Below are positions 47,461-56,493 of a stretch of 64,000 bases of DNA, one piece after another. The stretch comes from Methylomonas sp. AM2-LC (lineage in GTDB: Bacteria > Pseudomonadota > Gammaproteobacteria > Methylococcales > Methylomonadaceae). The DNA lies in assembly GCF_039904985.1 (NCBI RefSeq), contig NZ_CP157005.1:124001-188000 (forward strand). The letters are read 5' to 3'. Position numbers and translations under genes: made by a program. The notes under the pieces are model-generated. The model was not told the DNA's origin, did not search any database, and saw nothing but the letters and a program-made list of their open reading frames with translations. Every line of letters starts with the position of its first letter. The stretch's first letter is position 1.

Positions 47461-47933
47461 AAAAACCGCTACTGGTGGTAGCGTGTGGCAATCTCAGTCG
47501 AGGTGACGATGCGCTTGGACCTTTATTGCTGGATTACATTGAGCAGCATGAAACATTAACTGACATTGAATTAGTAACTGATTTTCAGTTGCAGGTTGAA
47601 CACGCACTGGATATACAACAGCGTACCTTGGTGTTATTTGTGGATGCCTCTGTAACTCATAATGACTATTTTGATTTTATCGAACTGACTGCTGCAAAAG
47701 ATCACAGCTTTAGCAGTCATGCTCTAAGTCCCTCAGCTGTTTTGCAAGTATACCAAACCGTAACCAACACACCGCCGCCACCGAGTTTTTTATTGGGCAT
47801 AAAAGGCTTTTCTTTCGAATTAGGCGACGATTTATCCGCTGCCGCCGAGCATAATTTACAACTGGCATGTGAGTTTGCCGCACAGCTTTTAAAACAACCC
47901 AATCCATCAGCTTGGCGACAAAAAACAACATAA
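47457..47933 (+). CDS. hoxW: Hydrogenase maturation protease HoxW
   Basis: A 158-residue HycI/HoxW-type endopeptidase that trims the large-subunit C-terminus. The family start CGNLSRGDDALGPLL is present, with the nickel-sensing Asp in GDDALG, and the later VDASV and SHALSPSAVLQVY segments supply the other conserved residues. It overlaps hoxH. No hypABCDEF genes lie in the window. Confidence 0.9.
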   Translation: MKKPLLVVACGNLSRGDDALGPLLLDYIEQHETLTDIELVTDFQLQVEHALDIQQRTLVLFVDASVTHNDYFDFIELTAAKDHSFSSHALSPSAVLQVYQTVTNTPPPPSFLLGIKGFSFELGDDLSAAAEHNLQLACEFAAQLLKQPNPSAWRQKTT

Positions 47934-48122
47934 TGCTCTGTCATACTAAACATCAAACAGCTTATTCCCATCATTTATTGATCACCTAAACTTAGATCAT
48001 TGTTTTCAGGAAAAAACAGCAAAGCTATCCGGCTTCAGCTTTTAAAATCGTTGTGTTACTCTGTTCTGAAACAGTTGGGATTTTGATCCAACGATATTAA
48101 CCCATAGACTTTCTGGAGATTA

Positions 48123-48866
48123 ATGATGAAAGTTTGTTTAAATTACAAAGTTGTACTGTTAGTATGTTTTTGCTCCACATCACTAAGCAATGCAGCCGAC
48201 CTGACCCGCAAACAAGTAGAAACATTACTGGCTCAAGCAGATAAACAACATCCTGCGGATTTACGCCGTAAAGATTTAAAAGGCGTAGATTTATCAGGAC
48301 TCGATTTTCGTAATGCTGATTTATGGGGTGCTGATCTGCGCCAAGCCAATTTCAGCAACAGTAATCTAAAAGGCCTGACCCTCGATTTAACGGTTATGAC
48401 GGGCATTAATCTCAGTCATGCTAATCTGGCCAACACCAGTATCTTTGGGGTAAGTTTGATGCATGCGGATCTGAGTAATACTGATTTGAGTGGTAGCCGT
48501 GTAATAGCGGTAATGGATGGGGCTAATTTACAGCATGCCAATCTCAGCAATGCCGATTGGGCTGCCGATATGAAAAACCAATCAATGGGTTTAATGCGAG
48601 CCAATCTAAAAGGCGCAAATTTAACAGGCGCTAATTTAAGCCATGCCAAATTGGGGCGCGCCATGTTAAGACACGCCAAATTGAATAATGCTAATTTAGA
48701 ACAGACTGATCTGTACTCTGCCGACATGGATGGTGCAGACTTAACGGGCGCCAACCTCACAGATGCTAATTTCTCGGAGTCGAAATTACATGATGCCAAT
48801 TTTAGCAACACCGTCACTATTGGTACACGCTTTGATGGTGCCAAGAACAAACCTGACATTAAATAA
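48123..48866 (+). CDS. Exported pentapeptide-repeat protein
   Basis: A 247-residue protein with a signal peptide (1 to about 24, ending SNA) and then about 30 consecutive A(D/N)LxX repeats (about 50-235) such as LRQANFSNSNL and LKGANLTGANLSHAKL. These form a right-handed square beta-helix. The N-terminal segment KQVETLLAQADKQHPADLRR is helical. The ribosome site CTGGAG supports the start. The function is unknown. Export argues against a gyrase-protecting (Qnr/MfpA) role. Confidence 0.85.
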   Translation: MMKVCLNYKVVLLVCFCSTSLSNAADLTRKQVETLLAQADKQHPADLRRKDLKGVDLSGLDFRNADLWGADLRQANFSNSNLKGLTLDLTVMTGINLSHANLANTSIFGVSLMHADLSNTDLSGSRVIAVMDGANLQHANLSNADWAADMKNQSMGLMRANLKGANLTGANLSHAKLGRAMLRHAKLNNANLEQTDLYSADMDGADLTGANLTDANFSESKLHDANFSNTVTIGTRFDGAKNKPDIK

Positions 48867-48884
48867 TCAAATCTGGATTTAAAA

Positions 48885-50291
48885 ATGACGCTACCTAAAC
48901 AATTATTGCAGCGAAAACCCCTGGCACGACTGGCCCTAGAAGAAAATGGCCTTAAGCAAACTTTAACAGCCAAAGATTTAACAGTATTGGGCGTAGGCGG
49001 TATTATTGGTGCTGGAATTTTTGTGTTAACAGGTATTGCCGCAGCCAAATATGCAGGACCCGCAATTACCGTGTCATTTATACTAGCAGGTATCGCTTGC
49101 GCTTTGGCAGCCATGTGTTACAGCGAGCTGGCCGCTATGATTCCCGTTTCCGGTAGTGCTTATAGTTATGCTTATGCCACACTGGGAGAGTTAACCGCCT
49201 GGATTATTGGTTGGGATTTAATTCTGGAATATGCCTTAGCCAGCAGTACGGTAGCCATAGGCTGGTCAGGCTATTTAACCAGTTTTTTAGAGTCTATCGG
49301 CATCCATTTACCTGTTTATTTAACCACCGCTTATCTAGCTGATCCTGCCGCGGGTTTTGTAAATTTACCGGCCATGCTCATTATTTTATTACTGACAGGT
49401 TTACTAGTCTTGGGCATACGCCAATCCGCTAGCTTTAATTTTGCCATGGTGCTGATTAAATTGGCAGTCATTGTTGTGTTTATTATTGCCGGTAGTGGTC
49501 ATATACAAACCACTAACTGGGAAAATTTTGCACCTTTTGGTTTCGGCGGCATCTTAACCGGAGCCGGTGTGATTTTTTTTGCTTATATAGGTTTTGATGC
49601 GGTATCAACCGCAGCGCAAGAAGCCATTAATCCAGAAAAAGACGTACCGTTCGGCATTATTGGTTCGCTGGTAATATGCACAATTCTGTATATTCTAGTA
49701 TCGGTGGTATTAACGGGTGTGGTTTCTTACACAACATTGGATGTGCCTGCACCCATTGCTTTAGCGGTCGATCATATGGGCATGCCGTGGTTGTCTCCCA
49801 TCATTAAACTGGGCGCAATTGCTGGTTTAACCTCAGTGATGTTGGTTTTATTGATGGGACAAAGCCGAATTTTCTTTTCTATGTCCAAAGATAAATTATT
49901 ACCACCCTTATTTGCCAATATACACCCTAATTTTCAAACACCTTATCTATCCACTTTGCTGGTAGGCGTCGCTGTGGCCATAGTGGCTGGCTTTATGCCT
50001 ATAGAAAAGCTGGGTGAACTGGTCAGCATCGGTACATTATTTGCGTTTATTCTGGTTTGTGGCGGGGTATGGATATTACGTAACAGCCACCCGGAATTTC
50101 CACGGCATTTTAAATGTCCGTATGTACCTTACGTACCTTTGGCAGGCATTTTAGTTTGTCTGGCCTTAATGGCAGGCCTACCCTTTGATACCTGGGTACG
50201 TTTGTTTGTCTGGTTGTTAATTGGTTTTATAATTTATTTTGGTTATGGCATCAAGCACAGTGCTTTACGCGAAAAAGGCAACGATACTTGA
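48885..50291 (+). CDS. APC-family amino acid permease
   Basis: A 468-residue transporter with about 12 membrane helices, of the cationic amino acid type (YfnA/CAT-like). The unwound TM1 substrate motif is seen as GVGGIIGAGIFVLTG, with AAMCYSELAAMIPVSGSAYSYAY in TM3 and FFAYIGFDAVSTAAQEAINPEKD in the middle. The substrate is probably an amino acid taken up with protons, but its identity is unknown. It follows the pentapeptide gene by 18 bp. Confidence 0.88.
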   Translation: MTLPKQLLQRKPLARLALEENGLKQTLTAKDLTVLGVGGIIGAGIFVLTGIAAAKYAGPAITVSFILAGIACALAAMCYSELAAMIPVSGSAYSYAYATLGELTAWIIGWDLILEYALASSTVAIGWSGYLTSFLESIGIHLPVYLTTAYLADPAAGFVNLPAMLIILLLTGLLVLGIRQSASFNFAMVLIKLAVIVVFIIAGSGHIQTTNWENFAPFGFGGILTGAGVIFFAYIGFDAVSTAAQEAINPEKDVPFGIIGSLVICTILYILVSVVLTGVVSYTTLDVPAPIALAVDHMGMPWLSPIIKLGAIAGLTSVMLVLLMGQSRIFFSMSKDKLLPPLFANIHPNFQTPYLSTLLVGVAVAIVAGFMPIEKLGELVSIGTLFAFILVCGGVWILRNSHPEFPRHFKCPYVPYVPLAGILVCLALMAGLPFDTWVRLFVWLLIGFIIYFGYGIKHSALREKGNDT

Positions 50292-50325
50292 TAAAAATGT
50301 TCGTAACTATTCCGCGTACTGTTTA

Positions 50326-51177
50326 TTATCCGGCTTTAGTTTCTTGAATTTCCAAGGCTAATTGGTAAAGTATTTTTTTACGTTGACCGGTAATCTCTAC
50401 CGCTAAAGCCACCGCAGTTTTAATTGAACATTCTTGCATCAATAGTTCCAAAATGCGGCGCTGTTCTTCACTAACCAATTCGTCTTCATGTTTGTCAGGT
50501 ACGCCACCAACGATGACGACAAATTCACCCTTACGCATATTTTCTTCATTTTTAACCCGCTCCAAAATACTAACCAAACTGTCTTGCAAGATGGTTTCGT
50601 GTATTTTGGTCATTTCCCGGGCCACGGCAATAGGATGTTCACTTGGAAAAACCTCTGCCAAATCTTCCAGCGTAGCTTGAATGCGATGACTGGATTCATA
50701 AAAAACCCAGGTACTGGTTTCCAGCAGCTTGCTCTGAAAAAAGGTTTTTCGAGCCGAAGAAGTCCGGGGTAAAAAACCTTCAAAACTAAAACGACTGACC
50801 GGTAAACCGCTAGCCGACAATGCGGCAATTAATGCACAGGCACCTGGTATAGGGACTACATCAATGCCAGATTGTTTACAGAGTTTAACTAAAGGTAAAC
50901 CTGGATCACTCAACAATGGTGTACCTGCATCTGAGACTAAAGCGATGGATTGGCCTTGCTGCATACGCTCAATTAACCCCTTAGAGGCATGTTCTTCATT
51001 ATGCTGATGCAGCGAAATTAATGGTTTACTGATACCATAATGCTGCAACAACATAATAATATGGCGGGTATCTTCAGCTGCAATCAAATCCACCTGTTTA
51101 AGGGTTTCGATTGCTCTAAAACTAAAATCGGCCAGATTACCTATAGGGGTTGCAACCACGTATAATTTTCCGCACAT
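50326..51177 (-). CDS. rsmI: 16S rRNA (cytidine1402-2'-O)-methyltransferase
   Basis: RsmI makes the 2'-O-methyl group on C1402, complementing RsmH encoded in the dcw cluster. The 283-residue tetrapyrrole-methylase-fold protein has YVVATPIGNLADFSFRAIE, AAEDTRHI, SDAGTPLLSDPG and VVPIPGACALIAALSASG. It is divergent from lpoA, the usual gammaproteobacterial arrangement. Confidence 0.94.
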   Translation of the reverse strand: MCGKLYVVATPIGNLADFSFRAIETLKQVDLIAAEDTRHIIMLLQHYGISKPLISLHQHNEEHASKGLIERMQQGQSIALVSDAGTPLLSDPGLPLVKLCKQSGIDVVPIPGACALIAALSASGLPVSRFSFEGFLPRTSSARKTFFQSKLLETSTWVFYESSHRIQATLEDLAEVFPSEHPIAVAREMTKIHETILQDSLVSILERVKNEENMRKGEFVVIVGGVPDKHEDELVSEEQRRILELLMQECSIKTAVALAVEITGQRKKILYQLALEIQETKAG

Positions 51178-51200
51178 CTGTTTTCATATCCTCTGTTGCT

Positions 51201-53024
51201 ATGACTGACTCACGCCATGTTTTCATTATGCCCTGTTACGGTGCGATTTGCTGGTTTTTAAGCTTACTAATAATCACCGCCTGTAGTCACGAATCGGTTA
51301 AACCTGAGGCCATGCAACGCTCTCCCGCTCAGCAACAGGGCAAGAAAGCGGAACTCCCTCAAAACAATATTAGCCCCTATGCCTTGGCGAACTCTCAAGC
51401 CAGTCAGCATTTGCTTAATGCCGAAACCTTTCTAAATGCCGGTAATCAATCAGCGGCTGTTAGAGAATTAGATATCATTAATTACGCCAATTTAGCCAGT
51501 GAGCAACGCAGCAAATTTAATCTGCTGGACACACAAATCGCATTAAATAATGGAGACGCCGAACGCGCTCTAACAAAATTGACCAATATCAGACCCAAAT
51601 TGTTAAACGATACTGACAAAATAAATTATTACCAATCACTTGCTTTTGCTTACTCCCTTACAGGTAATATCATACAGGGCGTTAATGCCAGAATCAGATT
51701 GGGCAATTTATTGCTTACCCCACAACAGCAACAGGATAATATTATTAGCATTTTAGATATGCTGAGTACTTTATCCTTAGACGAGTTAAGTGCACCACCA
51801 GCAACCATGGATGATCTAAATGGCTGGATGGCTTTGGCCAAAATCTTTAAACAACGAGATCAAGCCGGAGTCGAACTTAACGCACAAATACGGCAATGGC
51901 GACAGCTCTACCCCAAACATCCTGCCAATGCGGATTTTTTACAAACTTATCTGGCTAAACCTGCCACAGATATGCAAACCAATATTCCGGAAAGCACCGA
52001 ATTAGCAACCGTCAATACGGCTCACATTGCAGTACTCCTACCCGCTAGCGGCAGTTTAACCCAAGCTGGAAAAGTAATTAAAGAGGGCTTACAAATTGCG
52101 CAACAACTGGCTAGCAAAAGCACTCAAGCCACCCTTCCTTTAAAATTTTATGATACGGAGCAGGGTGATATTAGCACTCTTTACAAACAGGCCGTGGCTG
52201 AAGGCGCAAAACAGATCATAGGCCCACTGGTCAAAGAACAAATACAGACTTTGGCAAAATCAGTCGAACTTAGCGTACCCGTACTGGCACTCAACCATGT
52301 TGAAGATTTAAGTAAACCTAATCTGTATCAATTTGGCTTAAGTCCAATTGATGAAGCAGAACAACTGGCTTTAAAAGCCTGGCGGGACGGTCGACAAACG
52401 GCACTTTTATTGGTACCTAATACCTCACAAGGTCAACGCATTGGTCAATATATGACGACAGCTTGGCAAAGTAATGGCGGCTTAGTGTCCGGCATGCAAA
52501 GTTATGATCCTAAACAGCATGATATTGGCGATATGTTAAAAGCGCTACTGAGTTCAACCAGTGATGCTACTAAAACGAATCAGGCTCAAACCGTGTTTGT
52601 CAGTGCCAATCCAGAGGTGGGTCGCGAGTTAGCAGTACAATTAAAATATTATCAAAATGCAGATTTGGCCGTGTATGCCATGCCCAATATTTATAGCGGA
52701 CAACCGGATCCTATTCGGGATGCTGAATTAGGTAAAATTAATTTCTGCGATATCCCCTGGTTTTTTGCCGATTTATATAAAGGCGCGCAGAGTCAGGCCG
52801 CCTTGCAACAACATTGGCAAACGTTGAGTGATACACAGATCAGATTATTGGCATTAGGAATGGATGCTTATAATCTGGTCGGCCATTTACCGGAATTAAG
52901 CAGCAAAGCCTTTACAGGCAGCACCGGACATTTATCTATCAATAGCGAAAACAGGATAACCCGTAAACTGGTTTGTGCACAGTTTAAAGGCGGAATACCT
53001 GTCGCTTCCGGTTTTATCGAGTAA
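51201..53024 (+). CDS. lpoA: Penicillin-binding protein activator LpoA-type lipoprotein
   Basis: Outer-membrane lipoprotein that stimulates PBP1a. The protein (607 aa from the ATG at 51201) has a lipobox ending IITAC, a TPR-like N-terminal half (SAAVRELDIINYANLASEQR) and a periplasmic-binding-protein-like C-terminal half (IAVLLPASGSLTQAGKVIKEG, then KQIIGPLVKEQIQTLA). The frame is open back to 51150, but that start lies inside rsmI. An ATG at 51228 would give a shorter signal. The lpoA-yraN-diaA order matches E. coli. Confidence 0.88.
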   Translation: MTDSRHVFIMPCYGAICWFLSLLIITACSHESVKPEAMQRSPAQQQGKKAELPQNNISPYALANSQASQHLLNAETFLNAGNQSAAVRELDIINYANLASEQRSKFNLLDTQIALNNGDAERALTKLTNIRPKLLNDTDKINYYQSLAFAYSLTGNIIQGVNARIRLGNLLLTPQQQQDNIISILDMLSTLSLDELSAPPATMDDLNGWMALAKIFKQRDQAGVELNAQIRQWRQLYPKHPANADFLQTYLAKPATDMQTNIPESTELATVNTAHIAVLLPASGSLTQAGKVIKEGLQIAQQLASKSTQATLPLKFYDTEQGDISTLYKQAVAEGAKQIIGPLVKEQIQTLAKSVELSVPVLALNHVEDLSKPNLYQFGLSPIDEAEQLALKAWRDGRQTALLLVPNTSQGQRIGQYMTTAWQSNGGLVSGMQSYDPKQHDIGDMLKALLSSTSDATKTNQAQTVFVSANPEVGRELAVQLKYYQNADLAVYAMPNIYSGQPDPIRDAELGKINFCDIPWFFADLYKGAQSQAALQQHWQTLSDTQIRLLALGMDAYNLVGHLPELSSKAFTGSTGHLSINSENRITRKLVCAQFKGGIPVASGFIE

Positions 53025-53030
53025 TCTTTC

Positions 53031-53992
<962 letters not shown>

Positions 53993-54195
53993 TGCTGGCT
54001 GTGTAAGCCATTATAAATCTATTACTGTCATTAATGTTTAACCAATACCTGTTAGAATTAAAGGGTTTTTGGTATGCTTATTACGCACCAGAAGATATAT
54101 TTAATAACTAATCAGCGTAATTTATAATGTAATATCAATGTGCTGAACAGATTAAAGCGCATCTGTCGCTATTCATGCGCTTCCAGGCATCGGCA

Positions 54196-54841
54196 CATAT
54201 ATGGACTTCCCCCCTATTGCAAGACAAATTTTACCAAAATGAATGATTTCAAAAGTAATCAAGATTGCCGCCATATATTCGGTTTCAATTAGAGGTTGAT
54301 TAATTTAACCACTGAACCTTGATGAACGTATTCGCGCGCTATTTCCACAAACATCCTAACGATTTTTAAAATCTATGTGCTTGAACGGGATAAATAGCAC
54401 CGGTCTGACCTGTTGTTATCATCAATTGGATTTACTTGCCTCCGCAATCTGTTTTACTCTGTGTTACACCATTCACTTTTAATCATATCAACTGAGGGTT
54501 ATCCACGCCTTACCCAACACCGGAACCCTTCTATCACGTGTAGGTGTTGGGTAAGGCGTGGATAACCCGGCCTACACGCTACGACATGACTACATCGGCG
54601 GACCTAACCTCATACCTCTTATTTTGTGTAGCCATTACCCACAAAATTCGGGCATTTTTATTGGCCAGTGCGACGGCCGCTTTGTTAAAACCACGTCGTT
54701 CAATTAGCGCCTGCAACCATCGACTTAGCGAGTCTGTTTTACCTTGGCAGTTTTTCAAGACTGATCGGGCGCCGTGAATCAGTAAAGTTCGCAGATAGCC
54801 ATTACCTCGTTTACTGATACCCAACAACACCACCTTGTCAC
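54196..54841 (-). mobile_element. Truncated IS110-family (IS1111-type) copy
   Basis: A partial second copy of the adjacent element. 54196-54508 is the same as 54842-55154 by reading (end plus 3' non-coding flank), and 54580-54843 is the same as 55155-55418 (last 264 bp of the transposase gene). Between them, 54509-54579 is a 71-bp extra piece not in the intact copy. The rest of the transposase gene is missing, and the intact copy starts exactly at the break. The arrangement fits insertion of one element into another followed by loss, or recombination between copies. Confidence 0.8.
54496..54568. repeat. 26-bp perfect inverted repeat within the truncated IS copy
   Basis: Arms at 54496-54521 and 54543-54568 are exact reverse complements over 26 bp, with a 21-base loop. 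The right part (GTGTAGG...CCTACAC, 54538-54577) looks like a REP-type dispersed repeat unit. The extra 71-bp piece starts at 54509, so 13 bp of the left arm are normal IS sequence and the insert completes the palindrome. A short ACGC repeat brackets the insert. Confidence 0.75.
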
Positions 54842-54842
54842 C
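54579..54842 (-). pseudogene. Transposase C-terminal fragment
   Basis: The last 87 codons of the IS110-type transposase, identical in translation to the end of the intact copy (from GDKVVLLGISKRGNGYL to DVVMS and the TAG stop). The frame continues upstream to 54920 into the neighbouring element end, giving a 113-residue chimeric frame (MAAILITFEI...) that should be non-functional because it lacks the DEDD domain. Confidence 0.85.
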
Positions 54843-54846
54843 ATAT

Positions 54847-55153
54847 ATGGACTTCCCCCCTATTGCAAGACAAATTTTACCAAAATGAATGATTTCAAAA
54901 GTAATCAAGATTGCCGCCATATATTCGGTTTCAATTAGAGGTTGATTAATTTAACCACTGAACCTTGATGAACGTATTCGCGCGCTATTTCCACAAACAT
55001 CCTAACGATTTTTAAAATCTATGTGCTTGAACGGGATAAATAGCACCGGTCTGACCTGTTGTTATCATCAATTGGATTTACTTGCCTCCGCAATCTGTTT
55101 TACTCTGTGTTACACCATTCACTTTTAATCATATCAACTGAGGGTTATCCACG
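54847..55153 (-). ncRNA. Candidate bridge RNA (seekRNA) region of the IS1111-type element
   Basis: A 307-nt non-coding stretch between the transposase stop codon and the subterminal repeat. In the IS1111 subgroup the RNA that guides target and donor choice is encoded in this downstream flank. The stretch is kept nearly complete in the broken copy (54201-54508), except that a palindromic insert lies at its transposase-proximal edge. I cannot fold it reliably by eye, so the exact RNA ends and guide loops are not given. Confidence 0.45.
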
Positions 55154-56188
55154 CTACGACATGACTACATCGGCGGACCTAACCTCATACCTCTTATTTT
55201 GTGTAGCCATTACCCACAAAATTCGGGCATTTTTATTGGCCAGTGCGACGGCCGCTTTGTTAAAACCACGTCGTTCAATTAGCGCCTGCAACCATCGACT
55301 TAGCGAGTCTGTTTTACCTTGGCAGTTTTTCAAGACTGATCGGGCGCCGTGAATCAGTAAAGTTCGCAGATAGCCATTACCTCGTTTACTGATACCCAAC
55401 AACACCACCTTGTCACCACTCGTGTGCTGTTTGGGTACAATGCCTAAACTGGCTGCATAATTTTTGCTTTTGGTATAGCCTTTACCGTCCCCTATATCCG
55501 ATGCAGCCATAGTAGCCGTAATGGCTCCTATACCTGGAACCTCTACAAATCGTTGACATAATTCGCTCTGAATACAGAGTTGATCAATCTGCTTATCATA
55601 CTCTTTGATCGTTTTATCCAATTCCTTGAGTTTTTCAAGCTGTTTGGCAAACAGATTTCGACTGATCACGCTTAAACCATTCTCAGCATCTTCAATAATT
55701 TCAGTGAGGTGCGTTCTGAGCTGATTGATGCCTATAGGCAGCACAATTCCCCACTCACCTAAAAAACCCCGAATTCGATTCGCCACCGCCGTCCGTTCAT
55801 CCACTGTACTTTGACGCAATCGATGCAGCATTTGAATATCTTGCTGCTCAAGCGTCTTAAGCGAAACTGTTCGTCTTTTCGGTTGGTGTGTTGCCGTCCA
55901 AATAGCCTCTGCATCGTTATAATCATTTTTATTGCCCACCACAAACCCTTTCACATAACGGGCATTCAGCAATACCACTTCATGCCCCAGTTTCTTGATT
56001 TCTCGCGCCCAATAATGCGAGCCTCCACAGGCTTCCATACCAATGATACTGACTGGCAAGTTCGCTATGTACGACAATAAATCCGCTCGCTTTACTTTCT
56101 TTTTAATCTGTTTCAGTTCAGCATTAAAACTCACCAGATGAAAAATGTTTTTTGCTAAATCTAAACCAATTACGTTATTCTTGATCAT
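55154..56188 (-). CDS. IS110-family transposase (DEDD recombinase)
   Basis: A 344-residue intact recombinase. The RuvC-like DEDD domain has Asp10 (IGLDLAKNIF), Glu52 (GMEACGGSHYW) and Asp89/Asp92 (NKNDYNDAEAI). The C-terminal Transposase_20 domain has FVEVPGIGAITATMAA and the conserved Ser region KQHTSGDKVVLLGISKRG. IS110 enzymes move DNA with a structured guide RNA. The start at 56188 has AAGGAG upstream on the minus strand. The TAG stop directly abuts the non-coding flank. Confidence 0.93.
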   Translation of the reverse strand: MIKNNVIGLDLAKNIFHLVSFNAELKQIKKKVKRADLLSYIANLPVSIIGMEACGGSHYWAREIKKLGHEVVLLNARYVKGFVVGNKNDYNDAEAIWTATHQPKRRTVSLKTLEQQDIQMLHRLRQSTVDERTAVANRIRGFLGEWGIVLPIGINQLRTHLTEIIEDAENGLSVISRNLFAKQLEKLKELDKTIKEYDKQIDQLCIQSELCQRFVEVPGIGAITATMAASDIGDGKGYTKSKNYAASLGIVPKQHTSGDKVVLLGISKRGNGYLRTLLIHGARSVLKNCQGKTDSLSRWLQALIERRGFNKAAVALANKNARILWVMATQNKRYEVRSADVVMS

Positions 56189-56260
56189 GGATTTCTCCTT
56201 ACCCTTGTTTATTTGCCAGGTGCATTATGACACCGTTAGGGGTGGGGAGAAGTCCATGCC

Positions 56261-56493
56261 ATCATCCTATATAAACTTACCCTTACGCTAAACTTCAAGT
56301 GTGTAATAACGCCAAACCCCCCTAATTACTAGGCCTAGGGTAGTTTAGAGGCGCAATGGGTTGTACTTTTACGCTTTGATGTATTACCCACCGTGAGCAT
56401 AGAACGTCGCAACTTCGCATTAAACCTTATGGGTGTACGAGAGCAGTTAGGCTGAAAAATGACAAACCTCCTCAATAATTTAAAAGACTACTT
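56261..56493. other. Region between the IS element and hppA
   Basis: A 233-bp non-coding stretch that must hold the hppA promoter. It is not obviously part of the IS. No consensus promoter, terminator or small frame is convincing, and hppA lacks a clear Shine-Dalgarno. Confidence 0.4.

Larger units (their letters stand above)
54842..56260 (-). mobile_element. IS110-family insertion sequence, IS1111-type
   Basis: About 1.4 kb. The ends carry subterminal inverted repeats: ATGGACTTCCCCCC (54847-54860) and, inverted, 56244-56257, matching 13 of 14 bases. One gene fills most of the element. About 307 bp of non-coding DNA lie downstream of the transposase, as in the IS1111 subgroup. I cannot define target-site sequence, because the left neighbour is a broken copy of itself; the boundaries may be off by a few bases. 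Confidence 0.75.

Noticed and set aside
48270..48850. Periodic 15-base pattern in the DNA
   Set aside because: It only reflects the pentapeptide repeats of the encoded protein, with varying codons.
48416..49114. A 232-residue minus-strand frame
   Set aside because: It is antisense to the pentapeptide-repeat gene and the start of the permease gene. Its Leu/Ala/Pro-rich repeats mirror the repeats of the real gene.
51150..51200. Longer N-terminus for lpoA
   Set aside because: It lies within the divergent rsmI start region and would place 26 extra residues before the signal peptide.
54579..54920. A 113-residue minus-strand frame joining element-end sequence to the transposase C-terminus
   Set aside because: It is a chance fusion across the junction of the two IS copies. 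It lacks the catalytic DEDD domain, so I list only the fragment as a pseudogene.
54196..55155. A repeated block of about 310 bp considered as a CRISPR or other array
   Set aside because: There are only two copies, each being the end of an IS element; no short regular repeats with spacers occur in the window.
55059..55352. A 97-residue plus-strand frame (and its copy at 54544-54777)
   Set aside because: It is antisense to the transposase 3' end and appears twice only because the DNA is duplicated.
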